Positions 10,880 to 22,189 of a DNA stretch of 64,000 nucleotides are shown piece after piece; the first letter of the stretch is position 1; every line of letters starts with the position of its first letter. The DNA lies in assembly GCF_037126465.1 (NCBI RefSeq), contig NC_088202.1, positions 129,656,123 to 129,720,122 on the forward strand, read 5' to 3'. The notes under the pieces were generated by a model. The model saw only the letters and a program-made list of their open reading frames with translations, was not told the DNA's origin and did no database searches. The DNA comes from Ornithodoros turicata. Taxonomy: Eukaryota > Arthropoda > Arachnida > Ixodida > Argasidae. A program made the translations under genes and the position numbers.

Positions 10880-13640
10880 CGTTTACGTTTCTCTGGGATC
10901 ACAATGCGTTGTGCGGCGAACTGCAAAGTCAGTTGATCTCCGAAGAAGCTGCAAGGGAGAACCATGCGTGCGTCTGTGGCGTGCGCGAGACGCAGTTGGC
11001 GCCGTTGCGTAGTCCTCCTCTCCACAGCTGTCTGGTCGTCTGCTCGCTGAGGTCGACGCGACCACCAAGCCTTTGGCAGCCCGCTCGTGCAGACGCGGAT
11101 GTTATGTGACGGGGCCCACACAACAAACCCATCGCGTGCAAAAATATAAATAAAATCAAATGCGTTTGTGGTGTTTTGCACATTGGTTTAGGGCCTTATG
11201 GACCAGCAAAACCAAATATAGTGGGATGACCGTGAGGGTGGGGACGTTTGCCACAAGATTTCGCGGCACGCTACCCAAACCCGGATTTATTTGTCATGAG
11301 CATTCTGCATGTATTCCTAAGAATCCTTCGCTGTAGTGGGACGATCATATGTTTAAACACTAAAAACAACAAATTATTTATCGAGCGGTCAAAAGCTTCC
11401 TTTTATGAACTGTATATGCACCGCGGAAAGGATGGAAATTCGCCTGCGATCTCTGACGGTGAAAATGAAATCATAGTTCGATTGCCGCGGAAATAAACAC
11501 TTTCTTTTATTTTTGAATCGGATAGTCCGCAATTGATGCAAACTACACAATGATAAACAGTCGCGTCCGAAATACCGATTATTCAGACAAACAATTCAAC
11601 ACGTCAGCCTGAACAGACTGGAAGACAGGTTGCTTTATCTTGGAATTATGAAATTTTTATCTTGGTTGAGGAAGGCCCGGCTAGCATTAAACCCCATAAA
11701 AAAGTAACAACAATACAGTGAAGGAAGTAACAAATCGATACCTGCCGTCTGCACGCACACTGTATCACGAAATTGGCCAAATCCGGCGGCCATTTACTCA
11801 AAATCGCCGCCAAAATTTTGGCACGATTTTCGGGTATGTTATGGAGCTATCCTTCCCGAGAACACAGAAAGAAAATTGGAATGGACAAATGGGACTGGCC
11901 ATCGGGCCCGCTGCGAGCCTGGGGAACACTTAGAGCAGAGGTGGGTTTGGATAGGGCCTCAGTATAGAAATATTGGTGTATGGGCAGGGCACGGGCCTAA
12001 AAATCTGGCCCATGCAGTGCTCTACCCCTTCTCAAGAGGCAACTACAGTGCCAAAATGCGCATGACCTGTGCATACGTGCACTGTTTGGTTTGTTTGATA
12101 GCTGAAGAAACTCGGGACGGGGGACAAGACAGCCGTTTCTATAGAAAAGCGCTATCACGCATTTTGTTTTCCCAAATGTTCGCGTAAGCCAGACGGACAC
12201 TTGGTAGTTCGACGAAATGGGCACTTGGACCGTATGACGTGCAACCCATTATTTGAGGGTGAAATCCATACCCGACCCCTAAATCCTCTGACAAGACCCG
12301 CCACCCGCGCTCTACCAGAAAATGAAATCCACACCCAACCGGACCCGACCAGCAGGGGCTGCGGCGCCTTTGTTTACTTATTATTTGGTATGATCTTTTC
12401 TCTTCGTTGTTGTTGCTGTAGCCGTTGCTTGTTCGTGGCCGACCCGCCAGCAGTGCTTGTGCCAAAAACGCTGCCCGCAACAGTCTCGCTACCCGCGCGG
12501 GTGTCAATAATATCACCCGCAACCGACCCGCTACCCGCGGGAAACTCCAAACCGGGATCCGCACCGCAGGATAGAGCGTGTCGTGCAGAACCCTGCCTGC
12601 ACTACGCCTGAAAACTCCGCACTTCGGCTTTCCTCTTGATCAGCGTCTCACTCTGCTTCACGGAGAGAGCGGTGTCGTGTGTACGCGGTTGCTCCTCTCT
12701 GGCTTTGTTGAAGGACGCTCCTTCTGCTGTTCAAACGCGCCCACCACGCCTGTGGGCCCCAACGTGTGTGAGTGCATGTGTGTGGAATTTTGAGTAGCAA
12801 GCCGTAGCCATCTGGCTGACATCTCCTAACCCCTATGTAGAAGAAGAACCGAGACCCGACACAAACATTCAGCTGTCGAGTCTCATGAAGTCTGTTGACG
12901 TACATGCCGCACCATGTGTTGTCGAATCCGAACCTGGCACGGGCACGTGCGAAAAACGTAAAGCCCGGCCCGACAAGGCCCGCGCAATGCTCTAAAGGGG
13001 AGTGCGAAACCCTATCGAAATTTGCTAGCAGTCCTGTGCGAGCGCACCGGCCTTGAGTTCTACTATGAAATAATGGGAGCGCTTTCACGACACCAATCGA
13101 CAGCAACGAACGTCATGGTTCAACAGCGTAAGTGTCACTGGCAAGAAAAGCAGGGATGTTTTGCAACGGGATGTTGCAGTGTCATATGACCGTCGACAAC
13201 CCCGCGTCCTTTCTGGATACTGCTGCCTCTGACAAAAATCGCTATTCAGCTCAACTGGAGTCCCCCGATACTCTCAGGGACACGTGATCCTGTGACACCA
13301 CGAAAACTGAAAACTACGATTACTATATCACGAATAGACACCTCCACGGACAGTCTCTGCGTATCGGGTGAAAAGCTTTAGCCCGCTGCTACCGATCAGA
13401 GCAATCTTCATCCACGAGAAAGCGAGGTGGTAACGGCGGTACGCGACAGTCACACGGCATGTTCGAGAAATGCCAGTAAAACGTAAACAGCAAACGCGAG
13501 ACAACGAAATCCACCGCGCAAAAGCAAATCGGGGAAAGGAGAAAATCTAAAAATAAAGGAAACACAACCCAGCTCATAGGTCTCCGCCTGTCACGTGGGC
13601 TTGTCGTGTCCTCCAATCAGAGACGCGATGGACTTCTTAC
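10880..13640. other. Gene-free stretch with GC-rich repeat material
   Basis: No supported gene. 10880-11110 is comparatively GC-rich and lies upstream of the SGNH gene start, so it could hold its promoter, but no core element is clear. At 11932-12030 a block opens CAGAGGTGGGTTTGG. At 12250-12560 ACCCG/CCCGAC motifs recur (ACCCGCCACCCGC, ACCGACCCGCTACCC), the composition of hAT-like terminal regions. Clear ends with a target duplication were not found. Confidence 0.4.
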
Positions 13641-13641
13641 A

Positions 13642-13680
13642 AAGTCGGAGGAGTGAGGGCCCTCCTCACTCCTCCGACTT
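13642..13680. repeat. Perfect hairpin, 16-bp arms
   Basis: Arms 13642-13657 (AAGTCGGAGGAGTGAG) and 13665-13680 are exact reverse complements separated by 7 nt. This could be the centre or an end of a MITE. GCGCCATCTATCGC follows at about 13683 and a TATGTCCTCTTAAG match to the 2980-2994 repeat end lies at about 13734. Confidence 0.8.
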
Positions 13681-14289
13681 GTGGCGCCATCTATCGCAGA
13701 AAAAAGTTCATTTTTGAGTTGAGACGTATGTGATATGTCCTCTTAAGTACATATGTCTAAGCAACTTGTACCCTGCCACCAAGTCGATAGCGTCCTCAGC
13801 CGGAATCAAGCCCACAATCTGTAGCCAAACATTTGGGAGTTTAAGTTGGTGGAGGGGGTCTTGATAAATCACTGATTGTAAAGTACGGGTAGATTTGGTC
13901 AGACAGTGGTTATCCTTTGCAATGTAGCCATGCTTGTTTGCTCCGCCTTTGTCTGGCTGCCCTTTTCTGCTTCGATTAATAAACTTTCATATTACCCTTG
14001 TGTCCTTGCGTTCGAAATCGGCTACCATATAAGGGCAACGTCCGTATACAAGTACGACATAATAGGGCCTCGAAGGCGAGGGAGAGGCCACTACGGGATC
14101 TTACAGGATGACTGAGACAGCACAGTTTCAATATGAGAACTCAGCAGAAAGAAATCATTGTAGATTACATTTTCTCACATCATTTCAACACAGTTTCCTG
14201 TGGCTCACAGGTTAGAGCTCAGGTCGGATTCGTGCACAGTGCAAGGCTTGGGGCCAGGTTTGTGATCAATATTCTTTCACATCCTGTCG

Positions 14290-14335
14290 GTATATATATA
14301 GTATATATATATAGTGTCGGTATATATATATAGTA
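14290..14335. repeat. AT microsatellite
   Basis: Interrupted (TA)n tracts separated by GTGTCGG form a duplicated TATATATATAG pattern. Confidence 0.85.
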
Positions 14336-14621
14336 TAGGGAAGCGTGATAAGTGTGCGGCTAAACAGCTAAGTTTTCGATGGATGAGCCAGGCCCAGGTA
14401 AACTCTCGTCGCTTAGGACACTGGCTTTCTGACTGATAGATGTGTAGGATCGTGCAGTCCTTTACCACATGTACCGTGCTTTACTGATGACCGCCTCATC
14501 AAATATGGTTACGATATATACTACACCACAATATATTTGATGCAATATAAATTACTTCAAAGAAAGCATCTACAACAGGTCCAGCATCTTCACTTGTTAT
14601 CTCTTCACGATAAGCCACCCG

Positions 14622-14780
14622 ACGTTTTGATTGATTGATTGGTAAAAGAAAAAATGGAGATGTTAGTCCCAAGCCATTGGTTACTATGCTTAGGGCTCTT
14701 TATATGTAAAACAAATGGAGGAAAGGAGGATGGGGAAAAAATGAAGAGAGGGAAAACCCGACGTGCTCTTGCCTTTCTAT
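14622..14780 (+). repeat. SINE-like dispersed repeat, GGAGATGTTAGTCCC family
   Basis: A (TTGA)n start is followed by an A-rich tract, ATGGAGATGTTAGTCCC and a purine-rich tail. Related copies are at about 31944, 45945, 50735, 56150, 57187 and 63245. The shared core is TGGAGATGTTAGTCCCGAC followed by GGCTACTCC. Confidence 0.6.
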
Positions 14781-15368
14781 TCCCCCTGTTCTGTACCACT
14801 TAGCTGGTGTACTCGTACAAGTGGCAAGAAGTTTGGTGATAATGCGCTTTCTGTTCAGGCTGCTGCTTATCGCTCACTATTTAGCATGTAGCCTGTATGT
14901 ATACAGCTAGCTTGTTGAATGCCAGTACTCAATAACAAGCAATGGAAAAACGTCGCTAAAGTTGCTGGTAAGGACGAGAAAATAAAACCTGCAGTAAAAT
15001 AAAAATTACAGCATCCTTTTTTTGCACGAATATTCACCAGCGAGGACGCGTGAAGGTGCGAACACTATTGGTGTTCGAATTTCTAAAGAAAAAAAAAGTA
15101 TATTATGGAACAGCTTGATTCGAACACACAAAGTTTTCCTTGATAAAAAAAAAAGCAGTGGTGCTCGGCACGTATCATGATACCTGATAACAGCGGGAGA
15201 CGGTGCATTTCTAGAAGTGATAAACAGTACAGGTGATCCTGAGATTATGGGAGTAACTCAATATCCTGTGAAATCAAGACAGGGTGGAATACACTGTCTG
15301 TGTAGCATAAAAGGTGGTGGCTATTTCTGAGCAATCTACTTGCCTGTGTGGCAGCATGTTGCTTGGAG

Positions 15369-15385
15369 AGGGGGGGGGGGGGGGG
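15369..15385 (+). repeat. Poly-G run
   Basis: A homopolymer of about 17 G is interrupted only by the flanking GGCGGCG. Its length is likely unstable and error-prone in assembly. Confidence 0.85.
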
Positions 15386-15412
15386 CGGCGTCCTCGACCC
15401 ACTTCACAGGGA

Positions 15413-15904
15413 ACTGTCCCGACATTTGTCTTAAAGCATTTGATTCAGGGAAAATACTCAGACAGCACAGACAGCGGCCGGATTCCAACCTCCCTGTCTC
15501 GGCATGTCCCTGTCAAGTCCCAGTCTCAGCATGGAATCCCAGCATAAAAGGCCACCTCACATTTTAACACATAGTGAGCCCCAGCTCAAAGAGGGCCGCT
15601 GAGAATTCAACAGGGTTCGCGAAGTAGTTCGTATTTGGCTCTGTTTGAAGCTAACGGTCCTGCTGAAGCCACTTTCCGAAATTTGGATAGGTTTGGTAGG
15701 AGAGTACCTGCTCCTGATTTGCTCCTGAGCGCTAAAGTCATGAAAGTTGTCTCTTCCTTTGCCATGACCTACTTTGTGAACTTTGTACAAACAAAGTACA
15801 GGTCACTGCTCAGCATGGAGACGACACTGGTGGCTGCTGTGCTGAAACTGCTCTCTGGTTTTGAGAAATTGTACACAAACGAACAAGCTCACTTCAGCCA
15901 GTAG
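15413..15904 (+). pseudogene. Possible zinc-finger/transposase relic
   Basis: The translation near 15413 reads CPDICLKAFDSGKILRQHRQ, which resembles a damaged C2H2 finger. It is followed by degenerate frames and an open 89-codon frame (15635-15904) rich in hydrophobic helix-like residues (MKVVSSFAMTYFVNF, TTLVAAVLKLLSGFEKL). I do not recognise the family. It may be a decayed transposon gene or chance. Confidence 0.25.
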
Positions 15905-16886
15905 GAAGAGTCACTGCTGCTGGGACGTGTTTTCTTTATTTCCTTGGTAGGATGCATGGTTTCTAGCCGAGCTGATTTACTCAGATTGTATTAACTGTCA
16001 CATAAAACTTCAGCGTCAATTTTGTGTATTGTTTTTCATGCACTGTAGTCGAAAGCTTGTGGCATCGCGAAAATCAGGGAAAAGGAGCAGTGTCATAGTG
16101 TAGAAGCCCTGTTTGAGCTCGTAAGCGAAAGCGTTGGCTTCTATGAGGAAGGTATAAAAGAGACAAAGTGCTCCTACCCGATGTGACTTTCTGTCTGAAG
16201 AGCACGTGACCTTCCACTACCTCTAGTGAGATGTTCACAACACATACATAATACACCGCAATATTTGTCTGGCATTCGACGCAATTACATGCTATGAGGT
16301 AAATAAGGAGAATTTCTCCAGCTTGCATAATTTCAGGTTGAGGATTGACCTAGGTATCTCACTGACAATTTAATATACTCTACATGTAGTAGTACCTGTC
16401 GCTGTTTTCGGAAGTGGCGGCTAAAACAAAATTTGAACAAGAATATGGCAAGGATTTGTGTGATTTTCAGGGCGTGTGTCACAAAGGTAAATCTTTCTCG
16501 CTCAAAGCTTTATACATAATGCATCAGTGTACCACTGCACCATGCATCAAACTTAATTATGTCGGGGTGTAACAAATCGTGCAGCCAAAATTTCAGCAAC
16601 CTTCTACAGTGTCCAAAAACGGAAGATAAGTCGAGTGGCCTTTTCTTGTTAGGCATTGAGGTGCTGCTTCTACCACCCTATTTCAAAACGCGAAACTCGT
16701 ACGTCTGTCGTAATCAGGTCTGCGAAGCGTGGCATATCAGCACGCTCACACTTTTTCTTTCCCCCGTATCTGCCGTGGACTGCTTCAATTCCAGCATTGC
16801 AGGTACATGACGGCGCGAGAAGTGGCAGCGAGCCGAGCCCTTGATAGCCACATCTCGGCAGGCCCGTCGGCATGACCCGTTTGCAG

Positions 16887-17443
16887 CAGGGATCGGAACC
16901 GAAACTGAACCCGAACCGAAAACCGGAAAAAACCGTTATTTTCTGACGAACCCGAACCGAACCGAACCCGAACGATTTTTTTGCTTATCCTGAGCCGAAC
17001 CGGAACTGAACCGAAAAAAATTGATACGGTTACCGGTTCGGGAATCGGTTCAGAGGTGAATTAATTGTACTACTGACCGACCTTTTTTTTGCTCACCTGA
17101 ACGGTTATCTCACACCTTTCTCTTACAATCGTGTACGGCGAGCGTAAGCTTGCTTGCATGTAGCAAAATTACTGCCCGTGGACCGGTTAAACCGAGGCCG
17201 AAAAAAGTAACTGTTCCAATCCCTGTAAATGCCCCAACCGCTGACAGATTTTTTTTTTGTCTGTGTATGTGCAGGGGTGGGGGGGGGGAGGGAGTTCTCC
17301 CTGAGCCGAACCCGAACCGAACCGATATACCTGAACCGGTTCAAGCTGGTAATTTCGGTTCAGCGGAGCTAAACCTGAACCGAACCAATATGCCTGAACC
17401 CGAACCCGAACCGGACCGAAAAAAATACCGGTTCCGATCCCTG
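16887..17443. mobile_element. hAT-type MITE, 557 bp
   Basis: Ends are CAGGGATCGGAACCG and CGGTTCCGATCCCTG, perfect inverted repeats. The exact 8-bp target duplication GTTTGCAG is at 16879-16886 and 17444-17451. The subterminal regions consist of iterated CCGAACCCGAACCG-like hexamers in both orientations. It is non-coding apart from spurious low-complexity frames. Confidence 0.92.
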
Positions 17444-17570
17444 GTTTGCAGCCACCGTTCAGCAGACCATTCATTCTAGCTCACCATACTACTAGTAAGA
17501 AAATTGTGAGGAAGACCCAGTGTAGGGTGTCTCAATACTAGCTCCCCCTGCATACACACACAGAGGGAGA

Positions 17571-17687
17571 TGTTGCGGTTTAATCCGACGTGGGTCTCGT
17601 GGTCACGGGCCCATATTTGCTATTTTTGCTTTTCGGTTTTAGTTCAGTAAAAAAGAAGCGGAGCGGGCGTCTCGTTCTTCCTCCACA
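17571..17687 (+). repeat. Left LTR of the BEL/Pao element
   Basis: Shares TGTTGCGG, CCGACGTGGGTCTCGT, GTCACGGGCCCAT and TTTCGGTTTTAGTTCA with the right LTR. It lacks about 15 bp that the right LTR has near CCTTTTTCCTGTTGG. Confidence 0.8.
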
Positions 17688-17692
17688 CAATT

Positions 17693-17965
17693 ATGGTGCC
17701 GAAACCCGGAAACCCAGGCCGCCTGTTCCTCCGCCTTCCCTCCGAACGCCATCTCGTCGTGACTTGTCATGGAACACTTGAAGCGTACAAGAGGGGGACT
17801 GCGTGCCACTTGACGTGCTCCATGACACGACTCTCTGACCGGCTGGGGCAGCAGGACTCGTCCGTCGAAGAAATTGAAGCTGCCTTGGCGTATTTGGTGA
17901 CAAAATGGCAATCGCTCTACGACCTCGATAGTAGCATCGTGCAGGAAACCCCCGAAGATCAGTGA
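17693..17965 (+). pseudogene. BEL/Pao gag N-terminal remnant
   Basis: An open frame of 90 codons starts at the primer-binding region and contains RLSDRLGQQDSSVEEIEAAL, a helical gag-like segment. It stops at 17963-17965, and a related reading continues past the stop to about 18100. The capsid and nucleocapsid parts are not recognisable. Confidence 0.5.
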
Positions 17966-18439
17966 GCTGAACTTGACAGTACTCTGCAGAACGAGGAAGG
18001 TATCGAGAGGATTAAAACAAGGGCAAGTCCTAGGCTTCGCCAGCAGCAGAATGTTGCACCTTCGGATCAACAGCCTACCTGCGGGGCAAAAATATGGCAG
18101 CATATATACAGGAACGGTAACAATTCTGGCAGCATTTCGATGCCACAATCCACTCCAACCAAACACTGGCTCCGGTCAAAAAGTTTAAGTAACTGGTCTC
18201 CTACCTCACTGACGACGCGAAGCATTCCGTCTGAAGCATCAGGATCAGCAGCGACAACTCGGACTCTGCGGTCACTCTGCTCAGACACAGGTGCGGTAGA
18301 CCGGAACTCCTTACGGCGGAGCACATAGACCATTTGCTTGCTCTTCGTCCCATCTCGAATTCCCAAAACATCCCTCAGCCCAGACGTCTTCATGACGATG
18401 TGACCATTCGAATGGCAACTTTGGATTCTTTGGGGCTAA

Positions 18440-19075
18440 CCAAGGACAAATGCGCAGCCACCTTGTCCGCGCACACCACAGCTAATGTGCAAGGTTTTGC
18501 AACCCCGCGTCGTATACGGTGGCGGTTCATCGTCGAACGAGCACGTTGGTGGGGCGGATGGTCGGAACGCTCCATCGGCACCGTGAAGGCTGCTCTAAGG
18601 CGATGTCTCGGTAGAAGCCGCCTTACCTTCGAGCAACTAACAACAGCCCTATGCGCGATGAAAGCTCTCGTAAATTCCCGCCGTTAGCCTACGCAATGTA
18701 GGGTAACGGGCGGGAATTTGACTGGAGTTTGGAACGGGCGGGAACGTGGCTGATGTCGAGGAACTCGAGCCCCTCACGCCAAGCCACTTCCTGATAGTCA
18801 AACAGGCCATCTCTCTTCCATCTCACAGCCTGACGCGGAGGACCTCCGGCACAACTTCAAAGGAATTCTGAAGGCGAAGGAACTCTTCTGGAAGCGCTGG
18901 AGATCCGAGTACCTGCTGCAGGTGAGGTCCGCCCACGTGACTGCGTCTCCTGCGCAAAGTCGTTTCAACGAGGGAGACGTGGTGGTGCTTCAGGAAGATA
19001 ATGTCCGTCCCTATTTTTGGAATCTCAGACGCGCAGCCAAGTTGATACAAGGGTTAGGGTACGTTTCGCCAGCGG
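18440..19075 (+). pseudogene. BEL/Pao integrase C-terminus and DUF5641-like domain remnant
   Basis: A frame from about 18334 to 18687 reads WRFIVERARWWGGWSERSIG, then KAALRRCLGRSRLTFEQL and ALVNSR, the typical end of a BEL integrase core. After a short disrupted region the frame at about 18838-19075 reads LFWKRWRSEYLLQVRSAH and FNEGDVVVLQEDNVRPYFW, the DUF5641 domain that follows integrase in this superfamily. The catalytic Asp residues upstream are absent. Confidence 0.75.
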
Positions 19076-19150
19076 CACCACCGTAAGCTGTCCAGTTCAA
19101 AGGCTTTGTCGCCTGGAAGCAGAGGTCTCGTCACCCGCGGCCGAGGATGA

Positions 19151-19278
19151 TGTTGCGGATTAGGCCGACGTGGGTCTCGTTGTCACGGGCCCATTCGCCA
19201 TTTTTGCGTTTCGGTTTTAGTTCATTAAAAGCCTTTTTCCTGTTGGAAGCTGAGTGGGCGCCTCGTTCTTCCTTCACA
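19151..19278 (+). repeat. Right LTR of the BEL/Pao element
   Basis: Homologous to 17571-17687 with roughly one difference per ten bases plus a length difference. This indicates an old insertion. Confidence 0.8.
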
Positions 19279-19649
19279 AGAGCTAATATTCACGCACCCT
19301 AACCTAGTGGCGACAACCGCGTCGTCATCGCCATCGCAACGCCCGCTTTCGTTCGATTCAGTCGGGACATAGTAAGAAGAAGAAACTCGAACGGTATTGA
19401 CGTGTTTCTTTCGGCTCCCAATTCTCTGTACCAAATCTACTGGATTTTACGTTTCATGTTTCATATAGTTACACGGTTGAGTTAGCTCAAGGGCGAGCCG
19501 CTTGTGGCGTCGCCCAATAGCTTTTCAGAAAACTGCGATTGATCACCTGAGAGGGCTGTGCATCCTGCTAAGCGTCGCAGGGAGGAGGACCACTTCACTG
19601 AGATGGAGCTGCTAGAAAGGTGTGGGAGAGTGGCTCTGGATGTAATAAT

Positions 19650-20580
19650 GGCGATAAAGGCGGCCCCTTTCAAGTAGTGACGCGTAAAAAGAACAGAAAA
19701 TCTCGCATTCCCGTGTACTTTCGGCCGGTGTATCCTCTACAGTTGTTTTGGACAGTTACCCATACTGTATTGCGAACGATATCGTTAAAGAGACGGAGGA
19801 GAAGATTCTACGTCATCGCATAACGAGAGATGGCAATCTGATAATTGTAGTTGCCTCTTCAGGATCCGGAACCAATTTCTTTCTCATGAAATTCGTGGCA
19901 TGTGTGAAGGTAGAAATGTGCGTACCGACCTCTCTCCAGTAAAGAATAATCGATGTTCCGAAGTGGTACACGGAAGATCAGCTGCTATAGTACCTCCTTC
20001 TTTGCGGAGTAATACCAGCGAAGAGGGAAGTCGCTTTATCCCGACAGGGGGACTGCTCCTCCACGCCCTACACCAAAAGGAGCGTCATTCTTACCTTTCT
20101 TGCGGGCCAGCATCTACTTCGGGAGGTAGAGCTTGGTTTCAACTGCCACCCAGTTACAGACTACGTTCCTCCACCAGCACGCTGCTTTAAATGCCAACAG
20201 TTTGGACGTACTGCGAGGGATTGCGGGGGGAACCAAAAGTACAAGATTTGTTTGGGGGCGCACGATTTTAAGTCTTGCCCAGCACGTCGAGAGCCGCGGT
20301 GTGTGTATTGTGGAAGTCTGCATGTTGCATCCTTTAAAAGGGCATGTAGAGAGGCCAGGTGGGCCGCAGCAGCCCATCAACGCATGTTTGTTGAAGGTGG
20401 AGAACACATCAGATGATCTTCTGCGAGACTTAATCCAGAAATTGCAAAGGCAGTGGCTAAGCATCCTCCGCCGCAGCACAATGACCAACAGTATCATACG
20501 CAGAAGGGCAGCTCCTAGGCCAATGCCACGGAGACATGAAGGCAAGCAGATGTCCCGTCCTGCCCGGAGTATTTGAGAGA
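19650..20580 (+). pseudogene. LINE ORF1 (gag-like) remnant with zinc knuckles
   Basis: After several frame shifts the translation reads GGPFQVVTRKK, HRITRDGNLIIVVASS and CVYCGSLHVASFKRAC. Three knuckle-like clusters run from about 20182. The first (CFKCQQFG..C) has Arg where His is expected. The second has lost its first Cys. The third is CVYCGSLH..C. The protein would bind nucleic acid in an intact element. Confidence 0.65.
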
Positions 20581-20989
20581 ATAATGATAGGGGTGGGAGG
20601 CAGAGGTGCCTGAAAAATATAAATGAATGAAAGGAAAGAGGGGGGAGTATAAGTGAAAAGGCCCCCGTGCCACATGAGGTATATCAGGGACCAAATTCAC
20701 TAAAAATTAAAATAAAAGGACAGAATAGTGGAAAGGGGGAGTGAGCATGGGAAGGAAGAGGGACTAGCGAAACCACAAAGAGCAAGCGCAACAAGACCGG
20801 CGGGAAACAAGACCCCATCAAACCCGACGTCCATTCAATCTGTGAAGATCGTCACCATGTTGATTCAGGTATGACAAACCCCCATAAGCGGGACAAGTCC
20901 CGCGGAAGCGGCCAGGCTCCTGCAGTGGCTGTTGTTTCTGTTGCATGTGGATTCGTGCATTCGAGCGTGTTCCGTTGCCCCCAACGGAC

Positions 20990-21290
20990 TCCAACGAATC
21001 AGCCTAGAGTGAACGACTCGCTAAGTAAGCAACATGAAAAAAAGGGCCTTCTGGAGACGATTTCTAGTTCCCATGCTTCTTGCTGCCCTTCCTTCGTGCG
21101 ATAGTCGGACTTCCTGTCAGCCACTGGAATGCTCGCTCTAGACGCTTCAGTTCTTCCTTGTATTTTCATCCTTCCTTCATCATCTTCACACAACGTTCCA
21201 CGTGCAATGGGGTAGGGTACCGCACCACCGCGGTGAAACACCCCATCTCATCGTCATCATTTGTATTTGTTGTTGTCGTTGTCGGCGGAA
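20990..21290 (+). repeat. Nested (TTG)-tailed repeat copy
   Basis: CCTTCCTTCATCATCTTCAC, GTGCAATGGGGTAGGGT, CGCACCACCGCGGTGAAACA and CATCGTCATCATTTG end in an imperfect GTT run. The same module is at 48996-49063 and, inverted, at 48648-48745. It separates the ORF1 and endonuclease remnants of the LINE, so it inserted there. Confidence 0.7.
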
Positions 21291-21389
21291 TGCCGCGCAC
21301 GAGAAATCTACCTATACTTCATGCGCTTTTGGTGCTTGAACAACTAGTGCTGAACTTTCTAGTGGTAATGACAAATAAGTGTCCTCAAA

Positions 21390-22120
21390 CTACGACTATT
21401 GAGTGGAACTGGAATGGGCTTCACTCTAAGCTAAGGGATTTCAGAAATTGTGCATCGTCATACCTTCCCGGTGATAGTGTTGAACGAACCACGAGTGCCT
21501 GACAGTGTCTGTATCTCGAACTATGTTACTCATCAGTGTCAGAACAACGCTCTGTGGGTCACGGTCGTGTGGCGCTTTGCATACGAAGGGAGATTGCGCA
21601 TGACGTGATACGTCCATGGATGAGGATTTTGAGTACGCCCTCTGCTTTGTTCTTCTGGGATCCCGGAAGATAGCCGCGGTTGGCTGCTACGCTGCGCCCC
21701 GTGTTGCAATAACTGAGCAGCAATTCCTGAACCTGCTCGCTATGCTACCAGAGCCGCACATTGTTTGCTGAGATATCAACGCGCATAGCGGGTTATGGGG
21801 GAGCGAGCATACAAACGGTAGCTGGAAGACGTTAGAAAAGATCGTAGAAGATATGGACATCACCGTGCTCAGTGATTGGTCTGCAACATTATTCTGTGGG
21901 CCCAGGTGTAGCAGCTGTTTGGACATTTCATTATGCTCTGGCGGTTTTCCCTGTCCACTATCCTGGATCATGGGCTGCGATGCTCTGGGAAGTGGCCATG
22001 TCCCCATGCATATTTCCCTCTTTCAGGGACATCTGCTAAAAGCAATGTTAGCGTTACTGATTGGCGTTAGTTTAAATATGACACGGATGCACTTGACGAG
22101 CTCAGCTCTGCAATAGCCAA
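21390..22120 (+). pseudogene. LINE ORF2 endonuclease remnant
   Basis: WNWNGLHSKLRDFRNC marks the start of the AP-endonuclease domain. VGCYAAPRV and DINAHSGLWGSEHTNG follow; the last corresponds to the conserved GDFNAH block. The Gly codon of that block is a TGA stop at about 21769. Frame changes occur between the blocks. Confidence 0.65.
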
Positions 22121-22189
22121 ATGTAAACACGTGGTCACGAAGTCAATCCCTGCACTTTGCACCAATTATCAATATTTATCAAGACTGGA

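Larger units (their letters stand above)
13700..16886. other. Gene-free stretch with minor repeats
   Basis: Contains an AT microsatellite (14290-14335), a dispersed SINE-like copy (14622-14780), a G-run (15369-15385) and one possible relic frame (15413-15904, listed separately). Nothing else could be supported. Confidence 0.4.
17571..19278 (+). mobile_element. Internally deleted BEL/Pao LTR retrotransposon
   Basis: Two homologous short LTRs bound the element, 17571-17687 and 19151-19278. Both start TGTTGCGG and end CTTC..TTC/CCACA. A primer-binding-like TGGTGCCGAAACCCGG lies at 17694, just inside the left LTR. The interior is only about 1.46 kb and keeps a gag start and the C-terminal part of pol. 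The integrase tail is followed by a frame reading AAEDDVAD that runs into the right LTR, as in BEL elements. The 5-bp flanks (GGAGA, AGAGC) do not match. Protease, reverse transcriptase and RNase H regions are missing, so it could not move on its own. Confidence 0.82.

Noticed and set aside
12139..12564. 141-codon minus frame over GC-rich repeats
   Set aside because: Composition follows the iterated ACCCG motif; overlapping frames exist on both strands.
12648..13106. 152-codon minus frame
   Set aside because: No recognisable motif; lies in repeat-like GC-rich DNA.
14475..14505. ACTGATGACCGCCTCATCA as a hammerhead core
   Set aside because: Lacks the GAAA segment and a closing stem I.
17639..18166. 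175-codon minus frame
   Set aside because: It is antisense to the BEL/Pao left LTR and gag remnant, which explain the sequence on the plus strand.
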